16,369 nucleotides of DNA from Gemmatimonadales bacterium (GCA_004525055.1 SPDF01000014.1:1-16369); one strand, 5' to 3'. Numbered from the stretch's first letter, positions 1 through 8,818 are shown. Notes: generated by a model from the letters alone, not told the origin. Program-made: numbers and translations.

Positions 1-1
1 C

Positions 2-100
2 TCACTCCAGAAGGCCAAGCGCCTCCCGGAACTCGAGCGCGCTATTACCGAGGACAAGGTCTTCGGCTACCTGCTCCAGCAATCCACCGTGGAAGGGTGA
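2..100 (+). CDS. tig: Trigger factor, C-terminal end (partial)
   Basis: Only the last 32 codons of a gene that begins before the window are present, in frame 2, ending at TGA 98-100. The peptide contains ERAITEDKVFGYLLQQSTV. This resembles the end of the trigger factor C-terminal domain, where an 'ITEDKV-F-L' helix is conserved. Trigger factor is the ribosome-bound peptidyl-prolyl isomerase and chaperone that receives nascent chains. Its usual position directly upstream of clpP-clpX supports the call. The stop overlaps a possible GTG start of clpP (GTGA, 97-100), so the two are probably translationally coupled. The fragment is too short to show any domain; the identification rests on the tail motif and the neighbours. 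Confidence 0.8.
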   Translation, partial: SLQKAKRLPELERAITEDKVFGYLLQQSTVEG

Positions 101-105
101 GTCCA

Positions 106-720
106 GTGTCAGTCTATCCTCCGTATATCATCGAACGGTCCAGTCGGGGTGAGCGCACCTACGACATCTTCAGCCGCCTGCTGATGGACCGAATCGTCTT
201 CCTTGGCGCCGCGATCAACGACGACGTCGCCAACATCATCATCGCCCAGCTGCTCTTCCTCGAGGCTGATAACCCGGAAAAGGACATCTACCTGTACCTG
301 AACAGCCCGGGCGGGGTGGTGTCGAGCGGCATGGCCATTTACGACACGATGCAGCACCTCCGGGCGCCGGTGAATACCATCTGCATGGGCATGGCGGCCT
401 CCATGGGATCGTTCCTGCTCTCCGCGGGTACCAAGGGGAAGCGGAGCGCCCTGCCCCACAGCCGGATCATGATCCACCAGCCTTCTGGTGGGGCTCAGGG
501 TACGGCCTCGGACATCGAAATCCAGGCCCGGGAGATCCTCTACCTGCGCTCTAAGATGAACCAGCTCTACAGCTTCCACACCGGCCAGCCGATCGAGACG
601 ATCGAGCGCGACATGGACCGGGACCGGTTCATGAGCGCCGATGAGGCCAAGGAATACGGCCTGATCGATACGGTCTTTGAGCCTCGGAGGGACTGGCTCG
701 CCCCCCAAGCCGAGCCTTGA
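106..720 (+). CDS. clpP: ATP-dependent Clp protease proteolytic subunit ClpP
   Basis: This is the serine peptidase that forms the double heptameric chamber and degrades substrates fed in by ClpX in the cytoplasm. With GTG 106 as start it is 204 aa, normal for the family. The catalytic triad is complete: Ser in GMAASMGSF (residue 99), His in MIHQPSGG (124) and Asp in DRDRFMSADEA (173), with the same spacing as E. coli Ser97/His122/Asp171. The oxyanion-loop sequence NSPGG is present. Two GTG starts are possible, at 97 (overlapping the tig stop) and at 106. The purine-rich GGAAGGG at 91-97 sits 8 nt before GTG 106 but directly abuts 97, so 106 is preferred. The upstream neighbour is tig and the downstream neighbour is clpX, the classical chaperone-protease cluster. 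Confidence 0.97.
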   Translation: MSVYPPYIIERSSRGERTYDIFSRLLMDRIVFLGAAINDDVANIIIAQLLFLEADNPEKDIYLYLNSPGGVVSSGMAIYDTMQHLRAPVNTICMGMAASMGSFLLSAGTKGKRSALPHSRIMIHQPSGGAQGTASDIEIQAREILYLRSKMNQLYSFHTGQPIETIERDMDRDRFMSADEAKEYGLIDTVFEPRRDWLAPQAEP

Positions 721-728
721 CGCCCCCC

Positions 729-759
729 GGGACCCGGCCCACCTTTCGGGTTGGGTCCC
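729..759 (+). promoter_or_regulatory. Strong hairpin in the clpP-clpX intergenic gap
   Basis: GGGACCC (729-735) is the exact reverse complement of GGGTCCC (753-759). Pairing continues inward through two G-T pairs and three C-G pairs (738-740 with 748-750), giving a 12-bp stem with a 7-nt loop at 741-747. No T-run follows, so it is not a standard intrinsic terminator. It may be an RNA stability or processing element, or a partial attenuator that sets the clpP:clpX ratio. The structure is seen directly; the role is inference. Confidence 0.55.
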
Positions 760-784
760 ACCCTTCACCTTCGGCGGCCAGAGC

Positions 785-2030
<1,246 letters not shown>

Positions 2031-2032
<2 letters not shown>

Positions 2033-2043
2033 GAGACGCAACG
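2031..2043 (+). promoter_or_regulatory. Ribosome-binding site after clpX with no ATG/GTG/TTG at the right distance
   Basis: AGGAG at 2031-2035 overlaps the clpX stop codon. The in-frame engB codon 5 nt downstream is ACG (2041-2043), not a conventional start. The nearest downstream in-frame candidates are CTG 2074 and TTG 2077, which lack their own Shine-Dalgarno sequence. This site matters for deciding the engB start. Confidence 0.4.
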
Positions 2044-2076
2044 CCCTCTCAACCACGCGGCCCCGCCGCCCCTCTG

Positions 2077-2670
2077 TTGTCGAGCCTTCCCATCGAGTTC
2101 GTCGGGTCCTTCCCCGATGCGCGTGTTCGGCTGGACCCACCGCTCCCCGAAGTGGCGTTTGTCGGTCGATCCAACGTTGGAAAATCGAGCCTGTTGAACG
2201 CGTTGGTGGGGAAGAAGGGGCTCGCACGCGTCAGTGGGACGCCGGGCAAGACGAGGCTGGTCAACGTTTTCAAACTCCCGAGCCTCTACCTGGTCGACTT
2301 GCCTGGCTACGGCTTCGCGCGGGCCAGCAAGACGGCGCGCGCCGGATTCCGGCAGCTCCTGAACGGGTATCTGGAGCACCGGGATACACTGGCTGGGGTC
2401 GTCTGGCTGCTGGATATCCGGCGCGACCTTTCCGCCGAGGACCTCGAACTCCGTAACCTGCTCGCGGCCTCCGGGCATCCGGTGTTGGCGGTGCTGACGA
2501 AAATCGACAAATTGGGGCGAATGGCCGCCCGCCAACGAACGACGGCCCTGGCCAGGGAACTCGAATTGGCCGCGGACGAAATCCAACCGACCAGTACTGT
2601 GACGGGGGAAGGGATCGCCGACCTGAGCGAGAGCATCCTGTCCGTCGCCGACCAGGGATCACTCCGATGA
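2077..2670 (+). CDS. engB: Ribosome biogenesis GTP-binding protein EngB/YsxC/YihA
   Basis: This TrmE-Era-EngA-EngB-septin family GTPase is needed for late 50S ribosomal subunit assembly. Numbered from TTG 2077 (197 aa, close to B. subtilis YsxC in size), the G motifs are complete: G1 GRSNVGKS (30-37), a G2 region with PGKTR (56-60), G3 DLPGYG (74-79), G4 TKID (141-144) and a G5-like TSTVTGEG (172-179). The start is uncertain. GTG 1966 would overlap clpX by 67 nt, ACG 2041 has an AGGAG 5 nt upstream, and TTG 2077 has the right length but no ribosome-binding site. The core from about residue 5 onward is secure. The stop overlaps the next start as ATGA (2667-2670), indicating coupling to the downstream lipoprotein gene. 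Confidence 0.93.
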   Translation: MSSLPIEFVGSFPDARVRLDPPLPEVAFVGRSNVGKSSLLNALVGKKGLARVSGTPGKTRLVNVFKLPSLYLVDLPGYGFARASKTARAGFRQLLNGYLEHRDTLAGVVWLLDIRRDLSAEDLELRNLLAASGHPVLAVLTKIDKLGRMAARQRTTALARELELAADEIQPTSTVTGEGIADLSESILSVADQGSLR

Positions 2671-3317
2671 CGACTGCCCGCAGACTTATCGCCCTCCTCG
2701 CCCTCAGCGCCTGCGCACACTCGGGTCGGGCACAATCGCAGGAACCCCCCGACCCCATGGGGACGATGCCTCCCATGGGCCTCGGTTCGCTCACCCAGGA
2801 ACAGATTTCGGTTTCGATTGCGAACAGCCAACTCACCCTGCGCTTCCAGCCGCTGAACGAGCGCCTGCTCCGGCTGCTCGCTCCGGACGCCTACCGGGCG
2901 CTCTCGGGTATGATTTCGAGCCGGCGAACCGCCATCGACTCCATCAGCCGGTACGCGAGTGCGTCCCAACCGGGGCTCATGCTCGTGACAGTCTACGGGA
3001 ACGTCCCCGACGTCCGGTTCGATGCGAGTTCGATCGGCATCTCGGTGAACTCGAGGCGGATCGACCCGGTCGGGATCCTCCCCCTCAACGCGAACTTCAG
3101 CCGACAGCAGCTCCCTCGGCAGGCTGTTGGGCAGGGACTGTATGTCTTCTCGGAGGAGCTCCCGGTCTACTCACCGATGGTGTTCAGCTACGGCTCGGTG
3201 GCAGCGGAGGGCTGGGCGCAGAGGATCTCGACATTTGATCGGGAGCTGGCCCGGGTCTCGGCACGTGCGCGGTCACAGGAGACCCCGCAGGTGCCGGACT
3301 CCAGCGCGAAACCCTAG
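2667..3317 (+). CDS. Conserved-looking exported protein, probable lipoprotein, unknown function
   Basis: I do not recognise a family. The 216-aa product has a basic start (MTTARR) and a short hydrophobic stretch ending in LSAC at residues 13-16, which fits a lipobox with Cys16 as the lipidated residue. A signal peptidase I site near GRAQ (about 20-23) is the alternative. A Met/Pro-rich linker (about 29-38) follows. The rest looks like a mixed alpha/beta periplasmic domain (VTVYGNVPDVRFDASSIGIS) with a low-complexity polar tail. The ATGA overlap with engB implies translational coupling, although the function need not be related. It converges on the apbE-like gene with only 11 bp between the stops, and no clear terminator hairpin is visible there. 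Confidence 0.8.
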   Translation: MTTARRLIALLALSACAHSGRAQSQEPPDPMGTMPPMGLGSLTQEQISVSIANSQLTLRFQPLNERLLRLLAPDAYRALSGMISSRRTAIDSISRYASASQPGLMLVTVYGNVPDVRFDASSIGISVNSRRIDPVGILPLNANFSRQQLPRQAVGQGLYVFSEELPVYSPMVFSYGSVAAEGWAQRISTFDRELARVSARARSQETPQVPDSSAKP

Positions 3318-3328
3318 CGACCGGTCCA

Positions 3329-4357
3329 TCAGCGAATGGGAGCAGCAGTCGCGGAATCGAGCGCCGGACGCAGACCTTCATTGTACTGAAAGCGAACCGC
3401 GCCGTCCCGACGGTCCAGGATCAACACCCCGACATCATTGTGCCGTTCCGCCCACGCGTACGCGCTGTCCGGCCCTAGCACAAACAGCGCGGTCGAGAGC
3501 ACGTCGGCACGCAGCGGGTCCGCGGCCACGACCGTCAGACTTCCCCACCCGGGAGTTGGGGTCCCCGTTCGGGGATCGAGAATGTGGCCGATGGCCTGCC
3601 CGGCCGCGCGGACAAACCGGCCCGATTGACTGGAGGTCGATGCCGACCCGTCGGAAAGCCAGAGGGTGAAGACCTCTTCCCGGTTGTCCTCGAGACTCGG
3701 AATTGCCAACCGCCAGGGACCGCCCGCCTCCGTAGGACCGAACACCACCACCTGTTGCCCAAACTTGAGCTGCGCCGAGTGAACCCCGTGGGCCAGCAAG
3801 CTGTCGCGGGCTGCCCGGAGGCTATAACCCTTCATGAACCCCCACGGTTCGAGCCTCGCCGCCGCGGCGAGCCGCTGGGCAACGCAGCGCTCGAGGTCGA
3901 GTTGCATGCCACCGTTGCCGGAGGCACGGCGGGCCGCCTCCAGTTCCACAACGGACGGCACGCGTCCGTCCCCGTCCAGATTCCACACATCCACAAGCGA
4001 GCCGATCACCATATCGAACGCCCCCGGCACCTCCCTCGCATCGCGGTCCACCTCTGCCAGCACTCGACACAGGACCGAATCAAGTCCCACCGTCGCACCG
4101 ACCGTACCGGCGTTCAGCTCGCTCACCCGGCTGTCCGGCCGTTTCGTGGACAGCAGCGCGTCCGCCGCGCCAACCGCATTGAGGGCTGCCTGAGACGCGT
4201 TGACCGCGGCCGCCAGCGTGGGGGCCTCCAGCGACATCTCCAGCGTGGCGTCCATGGCCTCCGCTTTTCGATCAATCCACGCCGGCCCCCCTCCCTCTCC
4301 CCAAGTACCGCAACCGAGGAGCAGCAGAGCAACGAGGAATGGGAGCAGTCGATTCAT
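3329..4357 (-). CDS. apbE: ApbE-family FAD:protein FMN transferase, lipoprotein
   Basis: ApbE proteins use FAD to attach FMN covalently to a threonine of target proteins such as Nqr/Rnf subunits on the outer face of the inner membrane. The start at 4357 gives 342 aa and a clear lipoprotein signal, MNRLLPFLVALLLLGC, with Cys16 modified. A GGAG sits 6 nt before the ATG. The frame is open upstream to 4486, but that extension would bury the signal peptide. Supporting motifs are DVWNLDGDGRVP, HILDPRTGTPTPG (the family HIIDPxTG box) and ADVLSTALFVLG, which carries the Asp and Thr expected to bind the metal. The usual GGIAKGYA and NAGGD segments are altered here to WGFMKGYS and KFGQQ. No flavinylated target gene is visible in the window. 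It is divergent from the acyltransferase at 4480. Confidence 0.85.
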   Translation of the reverse strand: MNRLLPFLVALLLLGCGTWGEGGGPAWIDRKAEAMDATLEMSLEAPTLAAAVNASQAALNAVGAADALLSTKRPDSRVSELNAGTVGATVGLDSVLCRVLAEVDRDAREVPGAFDMVIGSLVDVWNLDGDGRVPSVVELEAARRASGNGGMQLDLERCVAQRLAAAARLEPWGFMKGYSLRAARDSLLAHGVHSAQLKFGQQVVVFGPTEAGGPWRLAIPSLEDNREEVFTLWLSDGSASTSSQSGRFVRAAGQAIGHILDPRTGTPTPGWGSLTVVAADPLRADVLSTALFVLGPDSAYAWAERHNDVGVLILDRRDGAVRFQYNEGLRPALDSATAAPIR

Positions 4358-4479
4358 GCAGAGCTCCGGCGGCGGCGTGGGTGATGGGAGATCGCACTGG
4401 AGGGGGCGCGACCGCCCGGCAAACCGTGGCGCCGAGGTCTCCATCCCAGTAGACTCCGGGCAACCGTGGAGAGCTGACG
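4358..4479. promoter_or_regulatory. Divergent intergenic region between apbE-like and acyltransferase genes, with a near-direct repeat
   Basis: This is the largest gene-free gap in the window (122 bp), and both flanking genes must start transcription in or near it. Two 14-mers, CCGGCAAACCGTGG (4416-4429) and CCGGGCAACCGTGG (4456-4469), match at 12 of 14 positions with starts 40 bp apart. A small hairpin (GGGCG/CGCCC, 4404-4417) lies beside the first copy. Ribosome-binding sites are GGAG (4364-4367, minus strand) and GGAGAG (4468-4473, plus strand). I see no convincing -35/-10 pair. Confidence 0.35.
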
Positions 4480-5331
4480 ATGGCATTTCTTCCCCTGCGA
4501 TCGGTGAGCCTGCCTGAGAGGGCCGAGGCGGCGTACGACGCGTGGCTGGACGATCTCGACACCCAACTGGATGCCCCTGGTGCTGACTGGTCGCGCGTCG
4601 TGCGCCAGACGCTCCTGGGACTCTTTCATCCCGACATCCCGGATTGGGATGCCGCCGTGGTGGACCCGGCTCGTTCCCCCGCAGCGCGCACCGTTCTGCT
4701 CGCGCTGGACCCGACGAATATTACCCTCGAGCCCGAATATTACGGGGATGTCGATTCTGTGCGGTTCGCGCGGGTCAAGCCACTGCTGTGGCTCTGGTAC
4801 AGTTTCGACCGGGCGCCCCTCGCCGGTCAGAACGTGGCGCTCGGCGTCGCCCTTCGACGGCGGCTCGCGCCGAGGATCTTCGCCCGGTGCGGCCGCAACT
4901 TCAAGTGTTTCCAGCACGTCGAGTTTTCCTACGGGTACAACATGGAGGTTGGCGACGACGTGGTCATTCACCGCCACGTCCTGCTGGACGACCGGGGCGG
5001 CCTCACGCTCGGCGACCGGGTCAGTGTATCGGACTACGCGAACATCTACAGCCACACGCACAGCATCGTCGATCAGCGGGACGTGACCAACGCGCGCACC
5101 GTCCTCGAGGACGACGCCAGGATCACCTATCACGCGACGGTTCTGGCCGGCGTGCGCGTCGGCCGGAACGGCATGGTCGGCGCCAACGCCGTCGCCACCA
5201 AGAACGTCCGGCCCTATCACGTCAACGTCGGCATTCCAGCCAAGTCGGTCCGGGTCAAGCCAAACGCACCGCCTGACACGATCCCCACCAACTTGCTGAC
5301 GCGCCACGACGGCGAGCCGGAGTCGTCCTGA
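4480..5331 (+). CDS. Left-handed beta-helix (hexapeptide repeat) acyltransferase, maltose O-acetyltransferase-like
   Basis: This is a 283-aa protein with an N-terminal, mostly helical region of about 140 residues and a hexapeptide-repeat domain (about 145-260). The repeats read as successive V-G-D/V-I-H, L-T-L-G-D-R-V and A-G-V-R-V-G-R-N-G-M-V-G-A-N-A-V coils. This fold usually forms trimers that transfer acetyl or other acyl groups from CoA to sugars or related acceptors. SHTHS (191-195) is at the position of the catalytic His in maltose/galactoside acetyltransferases, so His194 is the likely base, and GIPAK (251-255) is the conserved closing motif. The N-terminal part is longer than in MAT enzymes. 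GGAGAG 6 nt before ATG 4480 is a good ribosome-binding site. The stop TGA (5329-5331) overlaps the CTG start of the kinase. The acceptor is unknown; a polysaccharide or lipid role is possible. Confidence 0.83.
   Translation: MAFLPLRSVSLPERAEAAYDAWLDDLDTQLDAPGADWSRVVRQTLLGLFHPDIPDWDAAVVDPARSPAARTVLLALDPTNITLEPEYYGDVDSVRFARVKPLLWLWYSFDRAPLAGQNVALGVALRRRLAPRIFARCGRNFKCFQHVEFSYGYNMEVGDDVVIHRHVLLDDRGGLTLGDRVSVSDYANIYSHTHSIVDQRDVTNARTVLEDDARITYHATVLAGVRVGRNGMVGANAVATKNVRPYHVNVGIPAKSVRVKPNAPPDTIPTNLLTRHDGEPESS
5319..5330 (+). promoter_or_regulatory. Ribosome-binding site and CTG start of the histidine kinase
   Basis: GGAG at 5319-5322 is followed by 5 nt and CTG 5328-5330, which overlaps the acyltransferase stop as CTGA. 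In this frame an upstream stop lies at 5274-5276, and there is no ATG, GTG or TTG between it and GTG 5445. CTG 5328 is therefore the only well-placed start that retains the membrane anchor. Confidence 0.6.
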
Positions 5332-7388
5332 CCGCACTGATCGTTCTCACCCTGCTCGCGGGCGCAGCGGCCCTGGTCTGGTCGTGGCGCGCCAGGCGTC
5401 GCCACGAGGTCGAAGCCGCCACGCTCGCAACGCAACTGGCCGAAGTGCAAGCCGAGCGCGATGACTTTGCCCGCCGACTCGACCGGCGAATCAACGAGAT
5501 CTTCTCCCTGCAGGAACTCAGCTACATCCTCTCGGAATCACTCCAGACCGAGCGGATCGTGGAGCAGGTGGCCCGCTTCACCTCCCGGTTCCTCGAAGCG
5601 GAGGGGACGGTCGTGGCCCTCGCGTCCGAGGATCGTCCTGAACTGCGCATCGCCGCGGCGGACGGGTCCCTCGCCCCGCTGCTGGGCCGCTCCATCCCGT
5701 CCGCGGACGGTGGGCTCCTCACCCAGGCCATCGGTCGTGAACGGATTGAGCTCGCGGAGGGCCCCCCGCCGGGCGTGGAGCTGGTGGCCGGCATGCTGGT
5801 GGCACGAACAGCCGTTGCCCCCCTGCGCGCCCACGGGATGACCCTGGGGGCCATGGCCGTCGCGGCACGCCGCGACCGGCCGTTCTCCACGCAGGACCTC
5901 TGGCTGATCTCCACGGTCGCCATGCAGGCCGCGGTCGTGCTCACCAACAGCCGCTTCTTCAGCCTGCTTCGCCAGGGGAAGGAGGAGTGGGAAACCACCT
6001 TCGACGCGCTCTCCGAGGGCATCGCCCTGGTGGACGGCGCCGGCCGGATTTCCCGGGCCAACCGGGCGCTGGCGCTGCTGGCCGGCGTCCCCCTCGCCTC
6101 CCTGGTGGGGAGGCCGTTCGTGGCCTCGCTCTTCTCGGAGTCGGAGGCCGCGGAGGATCTCATTGCCGGTGCCCGCCTCGGCAAGTCCCGGATCCCGACC
6201 TTGTTGCCGTCGACCAAGCTGCAACGCACCCTCCGCCTGGCCGGGGCTCCGCTCCCGGCGCAGGAGGGCACGGCGTCGATCGTCGTCATGGTGGAGGACG
6301 TCACCGACCAGCGCGCCCTGGAAGCCCAGCTCATCCAAAACGAGAAGATGGCGGCCGTCGGGCAGCTGGTCTCCGGCGTGGCGCACGAACTCAACAATCC
6401 GCTGACGTCGATTGCCGGGCTTTCCGAGCTCCTGCTGGAACAGGAGCGCCTGCCCAGCGACGCGCGGGAGCACCTGAGTGTCATTCACGAACAGGCCGAT
6501 CGGGCGGGGCGGATCGTCGCCAATCTCCTGACCTTTGCGCGCAAGGGCACGCCGGAGCAGGCGACCGTCGATCTGGAAGACGTGGCGCAGCGAACGACCC
6601 TGCTGATCCAGGCGGAACTCCGGTTGCGCGACATCACCCTGGAGCGCGCCACCGGCGGGCCTGCCATCGTCCGGGGCGACCGGTACGAAATCCAGCAGGT
6701 CCTTCTGAACCTCCTCACCAACGCGGTCCATGCGCTCTCCGACCTGCCACCAGAGGCGGAGCGTCGGATTCTCGTCGCTACCGGGCAGGAGGACGCCCAC
6801 GCCTATGTCCGCGTAACGGACACAGGCCCCGGCATCCCAGCCGCGCTCACCGGCCGAATCTTCACACCGTTCTTCACGACGAAAGATCCGGGGCAAGGCA
6901 CCGGGCTCGGGCTCTCCATCAGTTATGGCATCATTGAGTCGCACGGCGGCCGGCTGTCGCACGCCCCGGCAGGAGGTGGGGGCTCGACGTTCACCATTCA
7001 GCTTCCGGCCTTCGGCAGTGGCCCGGTGAAGAAGCTCGTGCCACGCCGGGTACTCGTGGCGGACGCGGATCGGTCGGTCCACCGAGCGGTGACCGCGCTC
7101 CTCACCCAGGACGGTGTGCAGATTCATACGGCGCGGACGGGCGCCGAGACCATCGCCATGTCGAACGACCTGGAGTACGACCTCCTCCTCCTCGACCCGA
7201 CCCTGTCGGGTGCCTCCGACCCGCTCCTCCCCCAGCTGCTCGCGCAGCGTCCCGATCTCGCATCGCGGCTCGTGTTCCTCGGCGACACGAACCTGTCACA
7301 CGGCTCCGACTTCCTTGACGTGCCCCGGCTTTCCAAACCGTTGGTCCCGCGCGAGGCGCGGTCGGTGTTGCAGCGCCTGCTGGGCTAG
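5328..7388 (+). CDS. Membrane-anchored hybrid sensor histidine kinase (TM-GAF-PAS-HisKA-HATPase-REC)
   Basis: The start is CTG 5328 (686 aa). A later GTG at 5445 would remove the first 39 residues. These hold one hydrophobic helix (residues 3-18) followed by a WSWRARRR stop-transfer cluster, then a coiled-coil-like segment. Next come a GAF-like domain (about 76-204), a PAS-like domain (about 220-331), HisKA with the phosphoacceptor His353 in GVAHELNNP, and a HATPase with N-box Asn465, DTGPGIP (G1, about 498-504) and GQGTGLGL (G2, about 522-529). A C-terminal receiver (about 572-686) keeps phosphoacceptor Asp623 and Lys670. Its acidic pocket reads DAD instead of DDE, and the usual Thr/Ser after beta-4 is not obvious. 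The kinase core looks active. No response regulator gene is adjacent. It is coupled to the upstream acyltransferase and ends tail-to-tail with the beta-helix gene, sharing CTAG 7385-7388. Confidence 0.93.
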   Translation: MTALIVLTLLAGAAALVWSWRARRRHEVEAATLATQLAEVQAERDDFARRLDRRINEIFSLQELSYILSESLQTERIVEQVARFTSRFLEAEGTVVALASEDRPELRIAAADGSLAPLLGRSIPSADGGLLTQAIGRERIELAEGPPPGVELVAGMLVARTAVAPLRAHGMTLGAMAVAARRDRPFSTQDLWLISTVAMQAAVVLTNSRFFSLLRQGKEEWETTFDALSEGIALVDGAGRISRANRALALLAGVPLASLVGRPFVASLFSESEAAEDLIAGARLGKSRIPTLLPSTKLQRTLRLAGAPLPAQEGTASIVVMVEDVTDQRALEAQLIQNEKMAAVGQLVSGVAHELNNPLTSIAGLSELLLEQERLPSDAREHLSVIHEQADRAGRIVANLLTFARKGTPEQATVDLEDVAQRTTLLIQAELRLRDITLERATGGPAIVRGDRYEIQQVLLNLLTNAVHALSDLPPEAERRILVATGQEDAHAYVRVTDTGPGIPAALTGRIFTPFFTTKDPGQGTGLGLSISYGIIESHGGRLSHAPAGGGGSTFTIQLPAFGSGPVKKLVPRRVLVADADRSVHRAVTALLTQDGVQIHTARTGAETIAMSNDLEYDLLLLDPTLSGASDPLLPQLLAQRPDLASRLVFLGDTNLSHGSDFLDVPRLSKPLVPREARSVLQRLLG

Positions 7389-8818
7389 TACCCCGCCGCC
7401 GACGCCGGAAACCACGGCGTCACCACCACCGCCCCCTTGACCCGGGCGGCGGCTTCCGCCTCGGTGGCCGTCGCCCAGTAGTTGCTGCCGGCCGTCAGCG
7501 ACGGCGCCACGATGAAGTACCGCTGGGCGCGGAGGAAGACGTTGCCCGTCACTTGCGCGTCGCGCCCGGCCGAGTCCGCCACGAACGCCTCATCCACCGC
7601 ATCGAAGGTGTTCCCGCGCACGCGCGCATGTGCCGTCCGTTCGAGCACCAGACCGCGACTCACCCCTGCGATGGTATTCCCGTCGATCACGTAGTCGCGG
7701 CTCGCCGGCCCCGCCGAGTCCCGCATGAACAGCCGGATGCCCATCTGGCCGCCCATGATCATGTTGGTCAGCAGCCGATTGGCCCCGCCATGCTCGATGG
7801 CGATGCCGACCGAGCGCGACCCGAGGACGATGTTCCCCTGCACCGTCGTGCCGGTGGAATAGCCGAGCCAGAATCCATAGTCCGAGCTGTCGGCACGGTT
7901 CTCGAGAAAGACGTTGCCGTGGCTGAACGTGGACTCGAAGGCGTTGTGGTAGGCGGACGAAGCATCGTTCCGGAGCACCAGGTTGCCGTTCGAGGGCCGG
8001 ACATACTCCGGCTGCCCGCTGAGGAAGAAGCCGTCGCCCGACCAGGTGATATCGTTGTCCGCCACGAGGTTGGAGTCGCTCTGTTCCCGGAGCAGAATGC
8101 CGGCGGAATCACACCCCCGACGGTAGGCCGGCGACTCGCAGCGCACATTGTGATGCGCCTTGTTGCGCAGCACCACGTTATGCGGCGAGGCCCAGAGGTG
8201 GATGCCCCATCCACTATTCTCGGAGACGTCGTTGTCCGCCACATAGCTGGCGCGTGCGTCGATCAACCCAATCCCGTTCTGGGCATGGCGTGCGGAGACG
8301 CCGACCACGGTCGCGCCGTTGGTCTGCTTCAGGACGATCCCACCGCCATATGCCTCGGCGGAATCCGCGTGAAATATGTCGAGCCAGTCGCCCTCGTCAT
8401 ATCGGTCCGGAGTGGATCGGAGGGCCTGGGCGCGGGAACCGGAAACGTCCACCCTGGCGATGCGGTGGCCGCGCCCGCCCTCGATCCGGATGCCATGGCG
8501 AAACCCGCGAATCGTCCCGCCGTAGACCTCGACGTTGTCGAGCCCGCGGCTCACCACGCCGGCCCCGAGAAAGGCCGCCGGTACGCTGTCGCCGCTCTCG
8601 AGGGTGACCCCAGTGAGATTCAGCCGGGTACCGGAGCCGGCGATGATCACCACGCCGAGTTCACCGTGGTCCGCAATCCGGTAGCGTCCGGGGCAGATCG
8701 TCACGTCTCCCTGGACCTGGGTGCCGGCACGGGCCAGACGGAGGCAGGAATCGCGGGTCGGAGGCAGGGCGAACAGGAGGCCCGCGGACACGCAGAGCAG
8801 GAGGGAACGGTTCAGCAT
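7385..8818 (-). CDS. Secreted right-handed parallel beta-helix repeat protein (NosD/pectate-lyase-like fold)
   Basis: The 477-aa product has a Sec-type signal peptide (MLNRSLLLCVSAGLLFALPP). From about residue 60 to 440 there is a long series of beta-helix coils recognisable by repeated N-x-V/I and G-I-x-V/I/L units (NGIGLIDARASYVADNDVS, GWGIHLWASPHNVVLRN and DSNLVADNDIT are typical). Such right-handed helices occur in polysaccharide lyases, epimerases and the NosD periplasmic copper-site factors. I cannot identify catalytic residues and there is no nosZ context, so neither enzyme nor NosD function is claimed. ATG 8816-8818 overlaps the NUDIX stop by 7 nt, showing translational coupling. At the other end its stop shares CTAG with the kinase stop. 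Confidence 0.83.
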   Translation of the reverse strand: MLNRSLLLCVSAGLLFALPPTRDSCLRLARAGTQVQGDVTICPGRYRIADHGELGVVIIAGSGTRLNLTGVTLESGDSVPAAFLGAGVVSRGLDNVEVYGGTIRGFRHGIRIEGGRGHRIARVDVSGSRAQALRSTPDRYDEGDWLDIFHADSAEAYGGGIVLKQTNGATVVGVSARHAQNGIGLIDARASYVADNDVSENSGWGIHLWASPHNVVLRNKAHHNVRCESPAYRRGCDSAGILLREQSDSNLVADNDITWSGDGFFLSGQPEYVRPSNGNLVLRNDASSAYHNAFESTFSHGNVFLENRADSSDYGFWLGYSTGTTVQGNIVLGSRSVGIAIEHGGANRLLTNMIMGGQMGIRLFMRDSAGPASRDYVIDGNTIAGVSRGLVLERTAHARVRGNTFDAVDEAFVADSAGRDAQVTGNVFLRAQRYFIVAPSLTAGSNYWATATEAEAAARVKGAVVVTPWFPASAAGY

